Source: Sphaerisporangium flaviroseum (lineage in GTDB: Bacteria; Actinomycetota; Actinomycetes; Streptosporangiales; Streptosporangiaceae). From it: a DNA stretch of 64,000 bases. Position numbers and translations under genes: made by a program. The stretch is taken from contig NZ_BAAAZR010000002.1 in NCBI RefSeq assembly GCF_039537005.1, forward strand, positions 434,001 to 498,000, given 5' to 3'. How positions within the stretch are numbered: position 1 is the first letter of the stretch; every line of letters starts with the position of its first letter. Positions 1 to 7,280 of the stretch are shown here, in pieces. A model generated the notes under the pieces. The model had not been told where the DNA came from. It was given only the letters and a program-made list of their open reading frames with translations, and made no database searches.

Positions 1-153
1 GGAAGGTGAGGCCATAGCCGGCGGCACCGTCCATCATGGCAGCCGCCTCTCGTAGACCCAGCCTCATGGTCCCATGCCGATCCCGGATGATCCAGCGAGT
101 TCCCGGGAACCGAACGGAGGCTGTCACGCGGGAAGCCCCGGCGCGACGCGGCG

Positions 154-972
154 CTAGAACCGGTAGCGCAGGATGCGGCCCACGTCGCGGAAGCCGGGGA
201 GGTGGGCCAGCACCCACATGCTCAACCGGCCTGAGGCCGGCATCTTGTCCATGCCGGGCATGTCGACGCTGCGTACGGCGTCAAGGAGCGTGAGCCCGTG
301 GTGCCAGCCCTCGAGCTCGGAGGGGTCGTCGATGCCCCAGTGCAGCGTCGCGCCGGCGTTGCGCACCGCGGGCACCATCTTCTGCAACCGGATGCCCAAG
401 GTGCCGTAGCAGTCGAAGAGCAGCATGCCGCTGGGAAACCGCGCGGTGATCCGCTGGATGAGCCGTTTGCCCTCTTCCTCGCGCAGGTACATCGACAGTC
501 CCTCGAAGACGGCCACCGTCGGGCGGTCGCCCGGCACCTCCTCCAGCCACTCGTCGCCGGTCACCGAGGCGCCGATCATCCGGTAGTCGCCCTCGGGGCG
601 GGGGAGCAGCCGCTCGCGCAACTCCAGCACCTCGGGGTAGTCGACGTCGAACCAGCGGACCGTGGAGGGCGGGCGGATCCGGTGGACCCGGGTGTCCAGC
701 CCGCAGGCCAGGTGCAGCACGGTGGCCTCCTGGTGCTCGGCCAGGAATTGGGTGGTCCAGTCGTCGAGCTGCTTGGCCCGCAGGGCGACGCCCGCCGCGC
801 TCGTGCCCTTGATCCCCGTCTTGCGGAAGTCGTAGTCGATGCGGGCCACCGCCTTGGCGGCCTCGTGGTCGCGCAGGATGGAGTTCGGCGCGCGGCTGTC
901 GAGCGCCCTGCCGTAGAGGGTGGCCAGCATGGTCTCCTGGGTGCCGCTGAGGGTGATCTTTTCGCGGTCCAT
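154..972 (-). CDS. TcmP/LCM-type class I SAM-dependent O-methyltransferase
   Basis: The 272-residue protein belongs to the leucine carboxyl methyltransferase / polyketide O-methyltransferase group (COG3315). The SAM-binding motif is seen as VLHLACGLDTRV near residues 84-95, and the family motif VFEGLSMYL lies near 154-162. Many homologues methylate small polyketide or carboxylate substrates; nothing here identifies the substrate. The ATG is preceded by a purine-rich GGGGAACCC. It is monocistronic and reads out from two TTAGC-type palindromes just upstream, so it is probably repressed by a TetR- or MarR-like regulator not present in the window. Confidence 0.85.
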   Translation of the reverse strand: MDREKITLSGTQETMLATLYGRALDSRAPNSILRDHEAAKAVARIDYDFRKTGIKGTSAAGVALRAKQLDDWTTQFLAEHQEATVLHLACGLDTRVHRIRPPSTVRWFDVDYPEVLELRERLLPRPEGDYRMIGASVTGDEWLEEVPGDRPTVAVFEGLSMYLREEEGKRLIQRITARFPSGMLLFDCYGTLGIRLQKMVPAVRNAGATLHWGIDDPSELEGWHHGLTLLDAVRSVDMPGMDKMPASGRLSMWVLAHLPGFRDVGRILRYRF

Positions 973-1001
973 GGGTTCCCCGGTCCTTGTGGTCGCCGTC
1001 C

Positions 1002-1034
1002 TTAGCAGCGCTAAGGGTAACTTAGCGGTGCTAA
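1002..1034 (-). promoter_or_regulatory. Twin palindromic operator upstream of the methyltransferase
   Basis: Two 13-bp palindromes, TTAGCAGCGCTAA (1002-1014) and TTAGCGGTGCTAA (1022-1034), sit 20 bp apart centre to centre, 30-60 bp before the methyltransferase ATG. Two turns of spacing on one DNA face is typical of cooperative dimeric repressors. The cognate regulator cannot be identified from the window. Confidence 0.6.
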
Positions 1035-1083
1035 AGCGTCAATCGGCGGCAGGAGTGGACGGGATGGGCGGGACACCGCCAGT

Positions 1084-1126
1084 GCATGGTCTGGACGCCT
1101 GCGATCGGCATGGTCTGGACGCCTGC
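1084..1126. repeat. Short direct repeat between methyltransferase and chelatase genes
   Basis: A 19-bp block, GCATGGTCTGGACGCCTGC, occurs twice (1084-1102 and 1108-1126) with a 5-bp gap. It lies in the gap between the methyltransferase promoter and the end of the chelatase gene. No function is evident. Confidence 0.7.
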
Positions 1127-1156
1127 CACGGCAGGGTCGGCGGGGGAGTGGCCGGG

Positions 1157-1999
1157 TCAGGCGGTGGCGGGGATGAACGTCCCGGCACGGAACGCCCGGA
1201 CGGCTTCCACGTAGCGTTCGAGCAGGACGGTGACCAGCTCGGGGGCCGGGCCGAGAGGGTCGGCCACCGCGTGGGCGCCCGCGTCCAGGGCGGTCCGGCG
1301 CACCTTGTCGGCGAAGTATCCGGAGGCGAGCAGATAGGGCGCGACCACGACGCGGCGGATCGGCTCGGGACCGGTGCCACGGATCGCTTCGGGGTCTGAG
1401 GCGCCGTCGAGGAGTCCGAGTACCGCCTGCTCGGGGGTGGGGGCGGTCGCGGAGGCGTAGGCGGGGGTGACCGAGTGCCAGGAACGCGAGCGTGCCCACG
1501 AGCGCGCCATCTGGGCGATCACCGCGTTGGCCCGGCGGTCGCTCGAACCCGCCGACACCAGCACCACGGCGGTGCCGGGATCGCCGATCTCCACCCCCGC
1601 CTCCGCGAGCCGCCGCTCCAGGGCCGCGATCAGCAGTGGGTGCGGGCCCAGAGTGGCCCCCTGGTGGACGCAGAGCCGCGGGCGGCTCGCGCACGCCTCA
1701 CGGAGCGCGGAAGGGATGTCGACGCGACTGTGGTAGGCCTCGGTCAGCAGCAGGGGCAGCACCACGGCCTCATCCAGACCGGCCAGCGCCTCGGGAAGCG
1801 AGGGCCGGGAATGGTCGAGGTAGGCCACCCGGACGGGGATGCCGGGGCGCGCCAGCCGTACCTCGTGCAGCAGGGCCTCCACCGTGGCGGAGGCGCGCGG
1901 GTCCCGCGACCCGTGCGCCACCGCGACCAGAGGCGGCAAGCGCCCCGGGAGCGAGGTCAGGAGCCGGCTCTGGCGGGGGTTCAGAGGTGGATGCCGCAT
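1157..1999 (-). CDS. Sirohydrochlorin chelatase-like protein (CbiX/SirB family)
   Basis: The 280-residue protein has the CbiX opening VAVAHGSRDPR with the metal-site histidine, and a second chelatase-like half (VVVAPYLLASGYFADK) near residues 210-225. The family inserts a metal, here presumably ferrous iron, into sirohydrochlorin to give siroheme, the cofactor of the sulfite reductase encoded at the head of this operon. The chosen ATG overlaps the cysH stop by 19 bp. The open frame continues far upstream inside cysH but has no family similarity there. It is the last gene of the leftward sulfur operon. Confidence 0.85.
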   Translation of the reverse strand: MRHPPLNPRQSRLLTSLPGRLPPLVAVAHGSRDPRASATVEALLHEVRLARPGIPVRVAYLDHSRPSLPEALAGLDEAVVLPLLLTEAYHSRVDIPSALREACASRPRLCVHQGATLGPHPLLIAALERRLAEAGVEIGDPGTAVVLVSAGSSDRRANAVIAQMARSWARSRSWHSVTPAYASATAPTPEQAVLGLLDGASDPEAIRGTGPEPIRRVVVAPYLLASGYFADKVRRTALDAGAHAVADPLGPAPELVTVLLERYVEAVRAFRAGTFIPATA

Positions 2000-2709
2000 T
2001 CGATCTTGCCCAGGCCCGCCCAGCGTCCGCTGCGGGGGTCCTCGCCGGGGGCCACCTGGCGGGTGCAGGGGGCGCAGCCGATCGAGGGGTAGCCGTCGTA
2101 GTGCAACGGGTTGATGATCACGCCGTTGTCGGCCATGTAGTTGTCGACGTCGTCCTGCGTCCAGCGCGCGATGGGGTTGACCTTGACCATCTGGCGCTTG
2201 GCGTCCCACTCGACGACCTTGGTGTTCGCCCGGGTCGGCGACTCGTCGCGCCGGATGCCGGAGATCCACGACAGGTACGGCTCGAGCGCGCGGTTCAGCG
2301 GCTCCACCTTGCGCAGGTAGCAGCACAGGTCGGGGTTGCGGCCGTTCAGCCGAGGCCCGAGGTCACGATCCTGCTCGGCGACGGTGCGGGATGGCTTGAT
2401 GTTGATCACGTTGACGTCGTACACCTGCTGCACGGCGTCGCGGGTGCCGATCGTCTCGGCGAAGTGGTAACCGGTGTCGATGAACAGCACGTCGATACCC
2501 GGCTTCACCCGGCTGACCAGGTCGATGAGCAGGGCGTCGCTCATCGAGGAGGTCAGGCACAGCCGGTCGCCGAAGGTCGCCGCCGCCCAGCGGATGATCT
2601 CGCGTGCGGAGGCGTCCTCGAGGAACTCGGCGGCCGAGTCGACGATGCCGCGCAGGTCGAGCACGCCCCGCTGGCGTTCCAATCCCGTTTCGATCTGCAC
2701 CAGTGTCAT
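1981..2709 (-). CDS. cysH: Assimilatory adenylyl-sulfate (APS) reductase CysH
   Basis: The 242-residue reductase makes sulfite from activated sulfate using thioredoxin. Cys129-Cys130 (CCYLRKVEPL) and Cys212/Cys215 (GCAPCTR) form the CC..CxxC set that binds a [4Fe-4S] cluster, which marks the APS-type enzyme rather than the cluster-free PAPS type. The catalytic cysteine is in the C-terminal ECGIHL (Cys238). It lies between the zinc-ribbon gene and the chelatase gene in the same direction. No cysD, cysN or cysC is in the window, so sulfate activation must be encoded elsewhere. Confidence 0.95.
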   Translation of the reverse strand: MTLVQIETGLERQRGVLDLRGIVDSAAEFLEDASAREIIRWAAATFGDRLCLTSSMSDALLIDLVSRVKPGIDVLFIDTGYHFAETIGTRDAVQQVYDVNVINIKPSRTVAEQDRDLGPRLNGRNPDLCCYLRKVEPLNRALEPYLSWISGIRRDESPTRANTKVVEWDAKRQMVKVNPIARWTQDDVDNYMADNGVIINPLHYDGYPSIGCAPCTRQVAPGEDPRSGRWAGLGKIECGIHL

Positions 2710-2785
2710 GGCTTGCTCACCAATCCTCGTTCGTCAATGTGTGCGGGCGCCGCCGGGTACAGGGGGTCCCGGGACCTGCCGCCGA

Positions 2786-2929
2786 TCATGAGCGCACCCC
2801 GATGCCGAGGAACTTCAGCTTGAAGGCGCGGGCGCACGACCGGCAGTACCAGCCGCCGTCGCCCTCGTAGGGTTCGAGGTCCTCATCGCCGCAGTACGGG
2901 CAGTGGAAAGGGACCGCGCGCTCGCTCAC
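2786..2929 (-). CDS. Small zinc-ribbon protein of the sulfur operon
   Basis: This is a 47-residue protein with two CxxC knuckles (CPYCGDEDL and CRSCARAF), so it probably binds one zinc ion. The GTG start is chosen because a GGGGGG Shine-Dalgarno run lies about 7 bases upstream; an in-frame ATG at 2989 would overlap the sulfite reductase stop and adds only low-complexity residues. Similar small proteins occur in actinomycete sulfite reductase operons. Its role is unknown. Confidence 0.75.
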   Translation of the reverse strand: MSERAVPFHCPYCGDEDLEPYEGDGGWYCRSCARAFKLKFLGIGVRS

Positions 2930-2972
2930 GAGTGCCCCCCGTCCGGCCCGGTGCGCGGGCTCTGGGCGCGCG

Positions 2973-4655
2973 TCACTTGAGGTCCGCATCGTCGGCGCGC
3001 TGGACCCACTCGGAGAAGCTCTCCCCGTCGTTCTTCTGGCCCTGGAAGTTCTTCAGGACGCGCTCGACGTAGTCCGGAAGCTCGGCGGCGGTCGCCTTGA
3101 GCCCGCGGACCTTGCGGCCGAAGCCGGGGTTCACGCCGAGGGAGCCGCCCAGATGGATCTGGAAGCCCTCCACCTGGTTGCCGCCGGCGTCGGTGACGAG
3201 CTGGCCCTTCAGCCCGATGTCCGCCACCTGGATGCGGGCGCAGGAGTTCGGGCAGCCGTTGACGTTGATGGTCAGGGGGTCGGTGAAGCCGGGCAGCCGG
3301 CGCTCAAGCTCGTCGATGAGGTCTGAGGCCAGCGCCTTGGTCTCGACGATCGCCAGCTTGCAGAACTCGATGCCGGTGCAGGCCATCGTCTGGCGCCGGA
3401 ACGTGCTGGGCTTGACCTGCAGGTCGGCCGCCTCCAGGTCGGCGACGATGCCGTCGACCTTGTCGGGGGCGATGTCGAGGACGACCATCTTCTGCTCGAC
3501 GGTCGTGCGGACGCGGTTCGAGCCGTACCGCTCGGCGATGTCGGCGATCAGGTTGAGCTTGTCCCCGTCTAGCCGCCCGACCTTGGGGGCGAAGCCGACG
3601 TAGAAGTTGCCGTCCTTCTGCGGGTGCACACCGACGTGGTCGCGTCGGCCGCCTCGCGGCGGCTCGGGCGCGGGCCCGTCGGGGAGCGTGTAGCCGAGGT
3701 ACTCCTTCTCCAGGACCTCGCGGAACCGCTCGGCCCCCCAGTCGTTGATGAGGAACTTGATGCGGGCGCGGTGGCGCAGCCGGCGGTAGCCGTAGTCACG
3801 GAAGATGCCGATGACCCCGGCCCACACCTCGTGCACCTGCTCGGGCCGGACGAACGTGCCGAGCCGCTTCGCCAGCATGGGGTTGGTCGACAGGCCGCCG
3901 CCCACCCACAGGTCGAAGCCCTTCTCGCCCCGCTCGTCGACGACTCCCACGAACGCGATGTCGTTGATCTCGTGGACCGTGCAGTGCGCCGGGCAGCCGC
4001 TCATCGCCGACTTGAACTTGCGCGGCAGGTTGGAGTACGCAGGGTCGCCGATGTAGCGCGCCACCGTGTCGTCGATCTGGGCGGTGGCGTCGATCACCTC
4101 GTCGGAGTCGATGCCGGCCAGCGGGCATCCGAGCATGACGCGCGGGGTGTCGCCGCAGGCCTCGGTGGTGGACAGCCCGACGGCCTCCAGCGCCTCCCAG
4201 ATCGCCGGCACCGACTCGACCTCGATCCAGTGGAGCTGGATGTTCTGCCGGTCGGTGACGTCGGCCGTGCCCCTGGCGTACCGGTTGGCGATGTCGGCGA
4301 TGGTCCGCAACTGCTCCAGGCTGAGCTGCCCGCCGTCGATGCGGACGCGCAACATGAAGTACCGGTCGTCGAGCTCCTCCGGCTCCAGGATCGCGGTCTT
4401 GCCGCCGTCGATGCCGGGCTTGCGCTGGGTGTAGAGGCCGAACCAGCGGAACCGGCCGCGCAGGTCCGCGGGGTCGATGGAGTCGAAGCCCCGCTTCGAG
4501 TAGACGTCGATGATCCGCTGACGGACGTTGAGCCCGTCGTCGTTCTTCTTGTTCTCCTCGTTCTTGTTGAGCGGCTCGCGGTAACCGAGAGCCCACTGGC
4601 CTTCCCCTCGCGGGCGTTTGTGGTGGCGGTTCGCAGGCCTGGGCGGGCTGGTCAT
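2973..4655 (-). CDS. sir: Ferredoxin-dependent assimilatory sulfite reductase (SirA/NirA type)
   Basis: The 560-residue protein carries the siroheme/[4Fe-4S] cysteines Cys426, Cys432, Cys468 and Cys472 (ACTGIEFC and NGCPNSC) and both duplicated sulfite/nitrite reductase halves. It reduces sulfite to sulfide with six electrons from ferredoxin. Tyr75 and Cys167 match in position and context the Tyr-Cys pair that is covalently linked in the M. tuberculosis enzyme, which favours sulfite over nitrite as substrate. The start ATG follows AAAGGA. It is the first large gene after a Cys leader peptide and heads zinc ribbon, cysH and chelatase. Confidence 0.95.
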   Translation of the reverse strand: MTSPPRPANRHHKRPRGEGQWALGYREPLNKNEENKKNDDGLNVRQRIIDVYSKRGFDSIDPADLRGRFRWFGLYTQRKPGIDGGKTAILEPEELDDRYFMLRVRIDGGQLSLEQLRTIADIANRYARGTADVTDRQNIQLHWIEVESVPAIWEALEAVGLSTTEACGDTPRVMLGCPLAGIDSDEVIDATAQIDDTVARYIGDPAYSNLPRKFKSAMSGCPAHCTVHEINDIAFVGVVDERGEKGFDLWVGGGLSTNPMLAKRLGTFVRPEQVHEVWAGVIGIFRDYGYRRLRHRARIKFLINDWGAERFREVLEKEYLGYTLPDGPAPEPPRGGRRDHVGVHPQKDGNFYVGFAPKVGRLDGDKLNLIADIAERYGSNRVRTTVEQKMVVLDIAPDKVDGIVADLEAADLQVKPSTFRRQTMACTGIEFCKLAIVETKALASDLIDELERRLPGFTDPLTINVNGCPNSCARIQVADIGLKGQLVTDAGGNQVEGFQIHLGGSLGVNPGFGRKVRGLKATAAELPDYVERVLKNFQGQKNDGESFSEWVQRADDADLK

Positions 4656-4658
4656 GGT

Positions 4659-4752
4659 GCGTCCTTTGCCGAGATGGTCATCGGGTCACACGGACGCGCG
4701 AACAGGCAGCCTCCCGGCTCGACGGTGAGTGCGGGGGCAGAACAAAGGACGC
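4659..4752 (-). promoter_or_regulatory. Ribosome-binding-site sequestering structure before sir
   Basis: In the leftward transcript GCGTCCTTTG (4752 to 4743) is perfectly complementary over 10 bases to CAAAGGACGC (4668 to 4659), which contains the AAAGGA Shine-Dalgarno of sir. Pairing would hide that site. A second possible pairing, GCCTGT/ACAGGC (4751-4756 with 4692-4697), overlaps the edge of the first arm and could compete. The first arm starts about 45 bases after the leader peptide stop, so ribosome behaviour on the leader could decide which fold forms. The complementarity is seen; the mechanism is inferred from actinobacterial Cys attenuation. Confidence 0.7.
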
Positions 4753-4796
4753 CTGTCTACGCGCCCGTGCTGGCAGAAGTCAACAGGGGGCGACGA

Positions 4797-4880
4797 TCAA
4801 CGGGCGTCGCTACAGATGGCACTGCGGACGCGCAAGAAGTCGACGTGACGTCGCACGACGAGCAACGGGTCCACTGGCAT
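4797..4880 (-). CDS. Cysteine-responsive leader peptide upstream of sir
   Basis: The 27-residue peptide (MPVDPLLVV-RRHVDFLRVRSAICSDAR) matches the actinomycete leader pattern of an RxHVDxLRV core, a small spacer and a cysteine close to the stop. Such peptides precede sulfur assimilation genes and act as cysteine sensors. The ATG lies 7 bases after a good -10 box, so the leader is probably translated from a leaderless or nearly leaderless mRNA. About 140 bases separate its stop from the sir start, and these hold the sequestering arms. Confidence 0.8.
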   Translation of the reverse strand: MPVDPLLVVRRHVDFLRVRSAICSDAR

Positions 4881-4887
4881 GGCCCTG

Positions 4888-4916
4888 ACGATACCTTGCA
4901 CACGCCGTATGTCCAA
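4888..4916 (-). promoter_or_regulatory. Probable sigma-70 promoter of the sulfur operon
   Basis: On the minus strand TTGGAC (4916-4911) and TATCGT (4893-4888) are separated by exactly 17 bases. The predicted transcription start falls at or next to the leader ATG at 4880, which fits a leaderless leader-peptide mRNA. Confidence 0.6.
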
Positions 4917-4948
4917 TATCGGGTCCACACTCTGGACTCCGGGCGCGC

Positions 4949-5083
4949 TCAGCCTTCGTGCGCCCAGACCAGCGAAGGCTCGTGAGGCTCGTCCGCGGGG
5001 CGGTGCTGGCAGTCGCACCACGAGCCGCCCCGGCACTGGTCGTGCCGGTACTCCTTGCAGTCTTGGCAGATCACATCCCCCAT
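4949..5083 (-). CDS. Small conserved Cys/His-rich protein
   Basis: The 44-residue protein begins MGDVICQDCKEYRHDQC and has a second cluster SWCDCQHRP, giving five cysteines and several histidines likely to hold a metal ion. A strong AGGAGG lies 4 bases before the ATG. It is divergent from the DinB-like gene at 5154 and sits upstream of the sulfur operon promoter. Similar tiny proteins are widespread in actinomycetes; I know of no assigned function. Confidence 0.7.
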   Translation of the reverse strand: MGDVICQDCKEYRHDQCRGGSWCDCQHRPADEPHEPSLVWAHEG

Positions 5084-5153
5084 ATTCCTCCTGTTCCTTC
5101 TAGAACATGACTCGGTTACGCTGGCGCCAGCCCCACGTACCTCGGAGGTGTCC

Positions 5154-5957
5154 ATGGCCGTCTCCATGTCCGAGCTGCTGGCCGACCTGAGGGCCGAGAG
5201 CGCCGAGTTGACGGCCATGATCCGCACGCTGGACCCGGAGGGCTGGGAGCGCCCGACGCCGGCGGAGGGCTGGGCCGTGCGCGACCAGATCAGCCACCTC
5301 GCCTGGTTCGACGACGCGGCGACCACGGCGGCGACCGACCCCGACGGCTTCCGCGCCGCGCTGCCCGTCCTGAACAACCGCATCGACTCCGCGGTGGACG
5401 ACATCGCCGTGGCCGCGCGCAGCCTCTCGCCCGAGCAGGTCCTCGACTGGTTCCGCACGGCTCGCGCCCGCAGCATCGACGTCTTCGAGACCCTCGACCC
5501 CAAGGCGCGGCTGCCCTGGTACGGGCCGGACATGTCGGCCGCCTCCTTCGTCACCGCGCGGCTGATGGAGACGTGGGCCCACGGGCAGGACGTGGCGGAC
5601 GCGCTGGACATCGTGCGGGTGCCCACCACCCGCCTGCGGCACGTGGCCCTGCTCGGGGTGCGGGCCATCGGATACGGCTTTGCCCTTCGGGGCATGGAGC
5701 CGCCGTCGGATCCGGTGCGCGTCGAGTTGACGCTCCCCGATGGGACGCCCTGGAACCACGGTCCCGAGGACGCCGCCGACCTGGTGAAGGGCCCGGCGCT
5801 CGACTTCTGCCTTCTGGTCACCCAGCGCTGCAACCTGGCCGACACCGCGCTGGAGGTGCGCGGGGAGACGGCGACGACGTGGACGTCGTTCGCCCAGGCG
5901 TTCGCGGGCCCGCCGGGCAGGGGACGCCCCGCCGGCCAGGCGCGGGCTCTGGCGTGA
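5154..5957 (+). CDS. TIGR03084-family DinB-like metal-binding protein
   Basis: The 267-residue protein has the mycothiol/maleylpyruvate-isomerase-type N-terminal helical domain (EGWAVRDQISHLAWFDD), the HGQD histidine motif near residue 143 (METWAHGQDVADAL) and a C-terminal SCP2-like region. Family members form a four-helix DinB fold with a triad of metal ligands; several act in thiol-dependent chemistry, but the reaction of this subgroup is not established. The ATG is chosen for its GGAGG at 5 to 9 bases upstream; the frame extends upstream without similarity. Confidence 0.85.
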   Translation: MAVSMSELLADLRAESAELTAMIRTLDPEGWERPTPAEGWAVRDQISHLAWFDDAATTAATDPDGFRAALPVLNNRIDSAVDDIAVAARSLSPEQVLDWFRTARARSIDVFETLDPKARLPWYGPDMSAASFVTARLMETWAHGQDVADALDIVRVPTTRLRHVALLGVRAIGYGFALRGMEPPSDPVRVELTLPDGTPWNHGPEDAADLVKGPALDFCLLVTQRCNLADTALEVRGETATTWTSFAQAFAGPPGRGRPAGQARALA

Positions 5958-6145
5958 CGCTCGGGGCCCGCCGGCCGCGGTCGTACGGCCCTCTTGACCG
6001 GCTTTTGGAAGGATGATGGACCGGTTTTTGCCCGTCCGCAAAAGCCGCTGTGGGAAGCTGCCTATCGCTTGCCAGATAGAGCCGCGTCTCTCTGGGTAGA
6101 CGGCCACGAGCCGAGATCATTGCTGCGTGGGGTCGTGGTAGGGCC

Positions 6146-7180
6146 ATGTTGCGAATACCTTTGGATGCCATGACGTCCACTGACGCTCCGACCAGGTCGT
6201 CCGGCCCTCGCAGGCGGATACCTCGCTGGAGGTTGGTCAGGGCCAGGGCCAGGCAGAACGCCAGTGCCGGCCTCACCGCCATCCGCGGTTCCCGATTCTG
6301 GGGCGCCGTGCGCTGCTCTCGTATCTGGGCGCTGGTCCGCGCGACGACGATCGCCGGGTTCAACTACAGGGTGACCGGTCTCGCCGGCGAGGCGGCGTTC
6401 TTCGCCCTGCTCTCGCTGCCCCCGTTCGTCCTCGGGCTCATCGGACTGCTCGGCCACCTGAGCGGCGTCCTCGGCCCCGGCACCGTGGCCGAGACCCGGG
6501 GGTGGGTGCTGGACCAGGCCCACCTGCTGTTCACCGGCAACACGGTCGACCGGGTGGTGCAACCCCTGCTCGACGACGTGCTCAAGGGCGGCCAGGTCTC
6601 GCTGATCTCGGTGGGCTTCCTGCTGGCGCTGTGGTCGGGGTCGCGGGCGCTGTTCGTCTACGTCGACCTGATCTCCATCGCCTACGGCCTCGGTGAGACC
6701 CGGGGCATCATCCGCACGCGCATCCTGTCCTTCGGGCTCTACCTGGCGGCGCTGATGATCGGCCTGATCGTCATCCCCGTGCTGGTGATCGGCCCGACGA
6801 TGCTGTCCGGCGCCCTCCCCCAGTACAGCGGGCTCGTGGGCGTCCTGTACTGGCCTGTGGTGGTCATCGGGTCGGTGCTGGTGCTCACGCTGCTCTACCA
6901 CGTGAGCGTGCCCGTACGGACGCGCTGGTGGCGCGAGGTGCCGGGCGCGCTGCTCGCGCTGCTCATCTGGATCGCCTGCGCGGCGATCCTGCGCGAGGTG
7001 CTCGCCGCCTGGTTCACGCCGCTTTCCATCTACGGCTCGCTGGCCGCCCCCATCGCGGTGCTGCTGTGGCTCTACATCACGGCCCTCGCGGTGCTCATCG
7101 GCGCGACGCTGAACGCCGAGCTCGACCGCCTGTGGCCGAGCGACGGGAGCAGCCGAAACGGTGAGTCCGCTATCGTCTAA
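6146..7180 (+). CDS. YihY/BrkB-family integral membrane protein
   Basis: The 344-residue protein has a basic cytoplasmic N-terminus (about 65 residues) and then the YihY fold with about six membrane segments, including GEAAFFALLSLPPFVLGLIG, the central stretch near residues 185-240 and a C-terminal pair near 285-330. The GYxLTxxxxFFALLSLPP-type opening is characteristic. Cellular function is not settled for the family despite the old RNase BN name. The first ATG has a weak TAGGG; an ATG eight codons later is possible. It ends 100 bp before glyA, and the riboswitch lies in that gap. Confidence 0.85.
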   Translation: MLRIPLDAMTSTDAPTRSSGPRRRIPRWRLVRARARQNASAGLTAIRGSRFWGAVRCSRIWALVRATTIAGFNYRVTGLAGEAAFFALLSLPPFVLGLIGLLGHLSGVLGPGTVAETRGWVLDQAHLLFTGNTVDRVVQPLLDDVLKGGQVSLISVGFLLALWSGSRALFVYVDLISIAYGLGETRGIIRTRILSFGLYLAALMIGLIVIPVLVIGPTMLSGALPQYSGLVGVLYWPVVVIGSVLVLTLLYHVSVPVRTRWWREVPGALLALLIWIACAAILREVLAAWFTPLSIYGSLAAPIAVLLWLYITALAVLIGATLNAELDRLWPSDGSSRNGESAIV

Positions 7181-7182
7181 CG

Positions 7183-7252
7183 CGACGTGACTGGCGCGTC
7201 TGGGTGGGCTACCACCGGGGAGCGAATAGGGCAGGGGCCGGGCGCCTGGGTC
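7183..7252 (+). promoter_or_regulatory. ZTP riboswitch (pfl motif) upstream of glyA
   Basis: The conserved blocks of the pfl/ZTP aptamer are present in order: CGACGTGACTGGCG, TGGGTGGG, ACCACCGGGGAGCG and GGGCGCCTGGGT. This class binds the purine-biosynthesis alarmones ZTP/ZMP and often controls one-carbon genes, including glyA in actinobacteria. CTGGCG inside the aptamer (7191-7196) is exactly complementary to CGCCAG at 7255-7260, just before the glyA ribosome-binding site, suggesting an alternative pairing used as the expression platform. Confidence 0.85.
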
Positions 7253-7280
7253 TCCGCCAGAGCCAACGAAGGGTAGAGCC

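Noticed and set aside
1..67. Possible 5' end of a leftward gene (MRLGLREAAAMMDGAAGYGL) running off the left edge
   Set aside because: Only 22 residues are visible, the ribosome-binding site is weak and no family can be recognised.
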